Source of the DNA: Thraustochytrium sp. TN22
Lineage: Eukaryota; Sar; Bigyra; Thraustochytrida; Thraustochytriidae
Length of the DNA stretch: 64,000 bases
Direction: 5' to 3'
Assembly: GCA_013306675.1 (NCBI GenBank)
Contig: JABLUY010000050.1
Span: forward strand, 1-64,000
The position numbers and the translations under genes are program-made. Shown here one piece after another: positions 59,492 through 64,000 of this stretch. The notes under the pieces were generated by a model that was not told the origin of the DNA, did not search any database, and saw only the letters and a list, made by a program, of their open reading frames with translations. Every line of letters begins with the position of its first letter. Positions within the stretch are counted from its first letter, which is position 1.

Positions 59492-60148
59492 ATGTACTTC
59501 GAGAGCGAGCGCGAGGTGCTGCGGCGGCTGCGCGGCGTGTCGGCGGCGCTGGTGGTGCTGGTGGCGGTGGCGCTGCTGGTGCCCTGGGCGCGCGTTACGG
59601 GCGTTGGCGTACCGGGGTTGTACGCGGACATTGGGCTCACGTGGTGCCACGGAGGACCGCTGTGCAACGCGCTCAAGCAGGCCAGAGAGGCGCATGACGG
59701 GATGGGCTCCACCGGCACGGGCGCCGACGTCGGCATGCCGCCTTGGGCGGCCAAGTTCTTGGACGACCAGATTCAGTCGAGCCAGATCTACGCGGCCACC
59801 GTTACCACGCTCGTCGCCATGGGGCTCACCGTTGCCTGCGTCATCGGCGCCGAGGTCATCTGGAGCCGCTTCGGCTACCAGTCCGTGCGCGGCCTCGACT
59901 ACCGCGTCGTGCTGCAGCTGGCCTCCTGCGGCATCTTCCTTGCCTCCAGCATCATCTACTGCGTCATGGTGCAATCTTCGCTCAACGAGGGCAAGTACCT
60001 GGCCGGCGTCTACGTCGTGTCCATTGGCGGCGTCCTGTCCCTGCTCGCCTGCATCTGGGTGCTCATCCGCATGAATGACATGAAGGACTCCATCGATCAC
60101 TCCGCCTTTGGCACCGGCCCCAAGGGCGTGCGCTACGGTGCCTTTTAG
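59492..60148 (+). CDS. Four-transmembrane protein, claudin/PMP22-like topology, unknown function
   Basis: A 218-residue protein with four hydrophobic helices at ~17-35, ~100-122, ~137-160 and ~170-193. TM1 and TM2 are separated by a ~65-residue loop containing GLTWCHGGPLC, loosely reminiscent of the W-x(n)-C-x(n)-C loop motif of the PMP22/claudin superfamily. The C-terminal tail is short and polar (DHSAFGTGPKGVRYGAF). There is no signature strong enough to assign a family; membrane location is clear, function is not. The ATG at 59492 immediately precedes the conserved-looking part, with TM1 starting ~15 residues later. Confidence 0.7.
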   Translation: MYFESEREVLRRLRGVSAALVVLVAVALLVPWARVTGVGVPGLYADIGLTWCHGGPLCNALKQAREAHDGMGSTGTGADVGMPPWAAKFLDDQIQSSQIYAATVTTLVAMGLTVACVIGAEVIWSRFGYQSVRGLDYRVVLQLASCGIFLASSIIYCVMVQSSLNEGKYLAGVYVVSIGGVLSLLACIWVLIRMNDMKDSIDHSAFGTGPKGVRYGAF

Positions 60149-60721
60149 TACACACACACACAAACAGACAGTCAGTCAGTCAGTCAAACAGTCAGACAGG
60201 CCGATGTAACGCTACGCACGAAAGAATTGGACAGGTCCTCTGCGTGCCGACCTGTCGAAACAATGCCTTGCTATGGCATTCGCACCCTGTCGGCCGCAGG
60301 AGTGCAGTGAAAAGTCCCAGGAATCGTCTTTTTCATCGCTGCGCTCACTCATCCGATTCAATCGTACTCTTACAAGCGTCGTCGTCACTGTCAATACTAT
60401 CCTTCTTTTCTTTCCAAGCGCTCTTTGTCGTCACCACCAGCCACCACTCTCGATCTTGTTCAGACCCTCAGGAGGTTGATGTTGTCCGGCGCGTCATCGA
60501 CACTGACACTCTCTCTTTTCTTCCCGAGCGATTTGATTTCATCATCAGGCATCACTATCAATCTCGCTGCAAGACGCTTGAAAATGATGTCCAGCGCGCT
60601 ATTGTCACTTCTTTCCTTTCCACGCGCTTTGGCGTCATCATCCGCCGCCAAAGCACTCCATCGTCATCAGCTACCACTCTCCGAAATCTTGCCCTATTTC
60701 TCCTACTCAGTTAGTCCTCAG
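60149..60721. other. Convergent 3' region with degenerate tandem repeat
   Basis: A (CA)n/(CAGT)n microsatellite occupies 60150-60200. From about 60325 to 60660, a pyrimidine-rich unit (TTCTTTTCTTTCC, then AGCGC, TTTG, then CGTCATCATC) recurs in four diverged copies at roughly 75-110-bp spacing. GC is lower than in flanking genes. The open frames crossing it are Ser-rich and not credible genes. Confidence 0.5.
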
Positions 60722-63436
60722 TCAGATCTTCAAGCGCTTGATGTCGTCCTGCTTAAAGTCGACGCGAAGCGCGAGCGCGCGCTTGACAGCTCGCTTGTCG
60801 AGCGCGTTGGGGTCGGATGCCGAGGACGGCGTCGCGTACACATCGTGGACATCCTCGACGCGGTCCAGGTTGAGCAGGTCGGTGACCTGTTGCAGACGGC
60901 GAAAGCGCATGCGCGCGTCCACGCCGAAGCGGCCGTCGAAGAACTTGACAATGGAGCGGAGCTGGCGGTCAAGCAGCAGGGCGCCAAAGGCGGTGAAGCG
61001 CTTCTGCGCGATGGCCGCCATGAGGTCCTCGGCCACTACCCCCGCCACACGCGCGCCGAGCAGCTGCGTGCACTCAAAGTCCAGGTGCAGACAGGTCTCG
61101 TTGAGCAGGTCGTCCGCGGTCTGCAAAACCGCCCACACGTACGGGTCGTTGGACTCATTCTGCGTCATGTACTCCTCCTCGGTAAGCTCGAAGCTAATGC
61201 CCGGATTGCCGACCGTGGACTGGATGCGCGCGTGCAGCCGCGGCTTGACGAGGCGCGTGAGGCTGTCGAGCCCGCGCGTGAGCGTGCGCTGGAACACATC
61301 GGCAGTCTCCAGGAAGCCGTCCACGCACTCCTTGAGGTGGCGGCGACGGCGGTCGTCCGGGATGGCATCCGCATACGCCTCCAACGTGGCGCGCAGGCGG
61401 TCCGTGTACAGAATGCAGAGCGTGAGGCTGTTGAGCGTCGTCTCGGGCGCGCGCAGGTGCTCGGTCTCGGCGTCCGCGGCGCCGCCGTCGCCCGCGCCGG
61501 CCGCGCCGGCGCCAGCCCCAGCGCCGCCCTTCTTGCCGCCGGCGGCCGTGCCGCCCGTGTGCAGGCCCTGGGCCGCGAGCGCCTGCTGCGCCTGCGAAAA
61601 AGCCGCGGCGCGCAGGCGGTCAAACTGCTCTTGGCCCTGCACGCCGAGCGACTGCGCGTCAGTGCGGATGGCCGCGACCCGCGCCGAGAGCTGGGCGGCC
61701 ACCTTGTCCTCGAGGACCTGTACGATGTGGTTCACCACGGCGCCCATGCTGTCCACGTGGCCCGTGGCCGTGGCGCGGTCGCGACACTTATCCAGCACGA
61801 AGAAGGTATCCTCTGCGATGGTGGAGACCATGACCTGCTTCCCGCCCTCGCGCGGGGCGTGGTCGGGCGCGGCGGCGCCGATCGAGGTGTCGCCCGCCAG
61901 GCCGGCGGGCAGGCTGGTGCGCTCCATGACGCCCTCAATGTCTAGGGCCGTGTCGATGGCCTCTGCCATGTAGGTCTTCTCCAGCAGCGCGTAATAGCCG
62001 GCGAGCTCCTGCACGACAGCAATGTACTCGCGGGACTCGTCGTCGGACATGCCGAGGTCGGCGCGTTTGCCCTGGATGAAGTTGTTGTACGTCTCGGTGT
62101 GTTTGAGCATGAGCGCGACGTCGTCCAAGAAGGCATCAAGCGCCTGGATGGCCTCGGTGCGCGCCTCCTCGGCGTCCGCCGGGCTCGAGCTGACCCAGCC
62201 GGCCGAGGACCCGAGGCGCATGGCCTCGTCGAGTCGCGACGGGTCGGCAATGATCATGCGCGCGCGCTCCTCGACGCGGCGCCGCTCCATGAAGGCGCGC
62301 AGAATCTTGGTGATGAGCGCGTCGCACTCGGCGTGGATGGACGACACCACGAGCGCCTGCAGGTCGCGCGACTTGGAGATTTGCCGCCGCACCACGCTGG
62401 ACGTGCGCTGGATGACCGCCGCGCCCTGGTTGAGCAGGTGCACAAGCAGGTCCAGGTACGACTTGCGGCGCGCGCGGGGGTCGCCGCCTGCAGGCTCCGC
62501 GCCGGGACCAGAACCCGAGCCCGAGCCCGGGCCCGCGTGCGGCTGCAGCTGGCGGTCCGGCGCGTACTCGAGGTCGGCGCCCGCCCCAAGGCCACCAGCG
62601 TCGTCGTCGTCCGCGCCAGCGCCGGCACCGGCGCCGCCGTTGGTGAGCTCGATCTCGAACTCGACGTCGCGGCGCAGCTGCTCGCAGCGGTAGCGCAGTA
62701 GACGCGTGACGCCCTCCTGCGGCTGCCCGAGCTTGGCGAAGACGCGGCAGACCTGGATAATGCGATCATCGTCGCGCGCCTCGAAGGCGCGCGTGAGCTC
62801 CTGCAGTGCCGTGCGGCTGAGGGAGGCCTCGCGCGCCTCGAACTCGGCGCTGGACGCAGCCTCGTCTGCGCCGGCCTGCTGCTGTCCCGCGCCGCTGGAG
62901 CGGTAACGGTGCACGAACTCAGAGGCGGCCTCGAGGTCTTCGCGCGCCATGCACTCCTTGACGCCCTTGAGACAGTCGCGCAGCTCCGTGACGCGGCGCA
63001 CCTGCGCGAGCGCCTCTAGCGCGCGCGATCGCGCCAGGTCGATCTCGCGCACGCGGCGGCTCACGACGTCGGCCATGGCGCGCGTCTCGGCGATGCGGTC
63101 CTCCAGCTTGGCCGCGCCCGCGTACACGGACTGCAGCGTGGGGATGCTGTGGTCCAGGCTGGCCAGCGCCGCGTGCAGCGGCCCGTGGTGCGGCGCGCCG
63201 GCCTCGTCCACGCCGGCGCGCAGCGACACGCCCAGCGCGCGCGCGATCTGCGTCTGCAGCTCCTCCTCCTCGCGCACCGTCGCCTGCAGCGCCTCCTCCA
63301 GCGCCTGCGGGTCCGTGCCGAGCGCCACCACCTCGGCCAGCGGCCGCCCTGCCTCGCCCTCCTCCTCGCTGCCCGCGCTCAGGCTGCGCGCGCGCCGCGC
63401 CGCCGCGCCGCCGCCCTCGCCATCCTCGGCCGCCAT
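60722..63436 (-). CDS. COG4: Conserved oligomeric Golgi complex subunit 4
   Basis: A 904-residue protein of the COG tethering complex, which directs retrograde vesicle traffic at the Golgi. The N-terminal region (~45-200) is a coiled coil containing the COG4-typical VSRRVREIDLARSRALEALA and TELRDCLKGVKECMAREDLE, followed by AASEFVHRYRS. Further matches include VCRVFAKLGQPQEGVTRLLRY, the mid-region YYALLEKTYMAEAIDTALDI, DDTFFV-like EDTFFVLDKCRDRA, and the C-terminal RFRRLQQVTDLLNLDRVEDV. Length is slightly above animal COG4 (~785) because of Gly/Ala-rich insertions near ~310-370 and ~600-640. The ATG at 63436 is chosen over the open upstream frame. Confidence 0.9.
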   Translation of the reverse strand: MAAEDGEGGGAAARRARSLSAGSEEEGEAGRPLAEVVALGTDPQALEEALQATVREEEELQTQIARALGVSLRAGVDEAGAPHHGPLHAALASLDHSIPTLQSVYAGAAKLEDRIAETRAMADVVSRRVREIDLARSRALEALAQVRRVTELRDCLKGVKECMAREDLEAASEFVHRYRSSGAGQQQAGADEAASSAEFEAREASLSRTALQELTRAFEARDDDRIIQVCRVFAKLGQPQEGVTRLLRYRCEQLRRDVEFEIELTNGGAGAGAGADDDDAGGLGAGADLEYAPDRQLQPHAGPGSGSGSGPGAEPAGGDPRARRKSYLDLLVHLLNQGAAVIQRTSSVVRRQISKSRDLQALVVSSIHAECDALITKILRAFMERRRVEERARMIIADPSRLDEAMRLGSSAGWVSSSPADAEEARTEAIQALDAFLDDVALMLKHTETYNNFIQGKRADLGMSDDESREYIAVVQELAGYYALLEKTYMAEAIDTALDIEGVMERTSLPAGLAGDTSIGAAAPDHAPREGGKQVMVSTIAEDTFFVLDKCRDRATATGHVDSMGAVVNHIVQVLEDKVAAQLSARVAAIRTDAQSLGVQGQEQFDRLRAAAFSQAQQALAAQGLHTGGTAAGGKKGGAGAGAGAAGAGDGGAADAETEHLRAPETTLNSLTLCILYTDRLRATLEAYADAIPDDRRRRHLKECVDGFLETADVFQRTLTRGLDSLTRLVKPRLHARIQSTVGNPGISFELTEEEYMTQNESNDPYVWAVLQTADDLLNETCLHLDFECTQLLGARVAGVVAEDLMAAIAQKRFTAFGALLLDRQLRSIVKFFDGRFGVDARMRFRRLQQVTDLLNLDRVEDVHDVYATPSSASDPNALDKRAVKRALALRVDFKQDDIKRLKI

Positions 63437-63755
63437 GCCGCGCCGCCGCGCGCCGCCGCGCGCGCGCCGCGCGCCGCCTCGCGCGCGCCGCGCCGCGCCG
63501 CGCCGCGCTGCGGAGCGGAGCGGTGCGGGAGCCCGCCTCGCGCCGCGCCGCCGCCCGCGCGCGCGCGCGCGTTGCCGGTCTGCCGGCGGCCAGGCCGGCG
63601 GACTCGAGCTCGAGCTCGATGCCGAAGGAGGAGGACTTGGAGCACCTGGAGCACGACCACGCTGCCGCGGCCAACGTCGCGCGGCAAACCCGAACCCCGG
63701 GCCGCGGAGGCCGGGTGCGGGCGCGGCGGGCGCGGCGGGCGCGGCAGAGGCCGCA
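63437..63755. promoter_or_regulatory. Compact bidirectional promoter region (COG4 / CobW)
   Basis: 319 bp between divergent starts. GCGC/CGCCG-type repeats dominate, with a GAGCTCGAGCTCGA palindromic run at about 63605-63618. Confidence 0.4.
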
Positions 63756-64000
63756 ATGTGCAGGTTCTGCGAGGAGGCGGCGGCCGCCGCGGCCGGCGAC
63801 GGCGGCGGCGGCGAGGGCCTGAGCGCCGAGGAGCGCGCCGCCGCAGAGGCCTGCGACCGGCTGCGCGCGACGCGGCTGCCGTGCGTGGTGCTGACGGGGC
63901 TGCTGGGCGCCGGCAAGACCACGCTGCTGACCAGGCTGCTGCGCGAGTCCGGCCTGCGGCTCGCGGTGGTGGAGAACGAGGTCGGCCAGGAGAGCGTGGA
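63756..64000 (+). CDS. CobW/COG0523-family GTP-binding protein, N-terminal part (3' truncated by window)
   Basis: 81 complete codons are visible before the window ends. A Cys-containing, Ala/Gly-rich N terminus (MCRFCEEAAAAAAGDGGGGE) is followed by the G1/Walker A strand-loop LPCVVLTGLLGAGKTTLLTR and the AVVENEVGQESV segment, the arrangement of CobW-type GTPases (GFLGAGKTTL, then VVENEFGE). These act as metal chaperones or insertases, for example for zinc or cobalamin enzymes. The C-X-X-C metal motif and C-terminal domain lie beyond the window, so the subgroup cannot be determined. Confidence 0.8.
   Translation, partial: MCRFCEEAAAAAAGDGGGGEGLSAEERAAAEACDRLRATRLPCVVLTGLLGAGKTTLLTRLLRESGLRLAVVENEVGQESV

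Noticed and set aside
57539-60163. 874-codon open frame on the minus strand
   Set aside because: Shadow of the HDAC gene in another frame running through the neighbouring four-TM gene; low-complexity translation.

Overview
This window looks like nuclear DNA from an intron-poor, very GC-rich unicellular eukaryote. Gene content is purely eukaryotic: COP9 signalosome, exosome core, COG tethering complex, soluble adenylyl cyclase, AGC kinase, mitochondrial carrier and SLC44/NIPA transporters. There are no ribosome binding sites or operons. Nearly all genes are single long exons; two confident genes, and one weaker model, contain a short GT-AG intron (about 80-210 nt). A cytochrome b5 front-end desaturase, EDR2-type PH-START-DUF1336 protein and sAC-type cyclase fit a stramenopile-like protist. 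A thraustochytrid/labyrinthulomycete is my best guess, but this is inference and not proven by the sequence.

Layout. 0-5 kb: end of a kinesin-light-chain-type TPR protein, a mitochondrial carrier (-) and exosome RRP42 (+). 5.9-7.7 kb: NIPA-like Mg transporter (-), then about 3.3 kb without a recognisable gene. 11-17.2 kb: an unusual multi-membrane-domain/cytochrome b5/desaturase fusion (+) and a choline-transporter-like protein (+). 17.6-24.7 kb: a 2362-residue ADCY10-type adenylyl cyclase (-). 25.9-33.5 kb: PDZ/TPR/PH scaffold (-), CSN7 (+) and AGC kinase (-). 33.5-40.2 kb: a 6.7-kb gene-poor stretch rich in short dispersed repeats, with one weak spliced candidate. 40.2-48 kb: FUT8-like glycosyltransferase (-), an intron-containing metallothionein-like protein with a C-terminal membrane anchor (+), and a WD40/fibronectin-III protein (-). 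48.2-48.6 kb: a 109-bp tandem repeat. 48.7-52 kb: ACAD10-type phosphotransferase (-), spliced pfkB sugar kinase (+) and IF1-like ATPase inhibitor (-). 52.6-64 kb: PLP threonine/serine dehydratase (-), EDR2-like lipid-binding protein (+), ankyrin-HDAC (-), four-TM protein (+), COG4 (-) and the start of a CobW GTPase (+).

Genes mostly alternate strands, giving convergent tails 100-600 bp apart and several compact divergent promoters (three of about 305-320 bp). The genes are housekeeping and do not form one pathway. The most noteworthy items are the tail-anchored metallothionein-like protein, the desaturase with a repeated membrane domain, and a family of short intergenic motifs (CACTGGCAGCCTGC, CTAGCTAGAGC, CAAGTTGAAG) concentrated outside coding sequence. 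I saw no transposase, reverse transcriptase, viral gene, rRNA, tRNA or CRISPR array.
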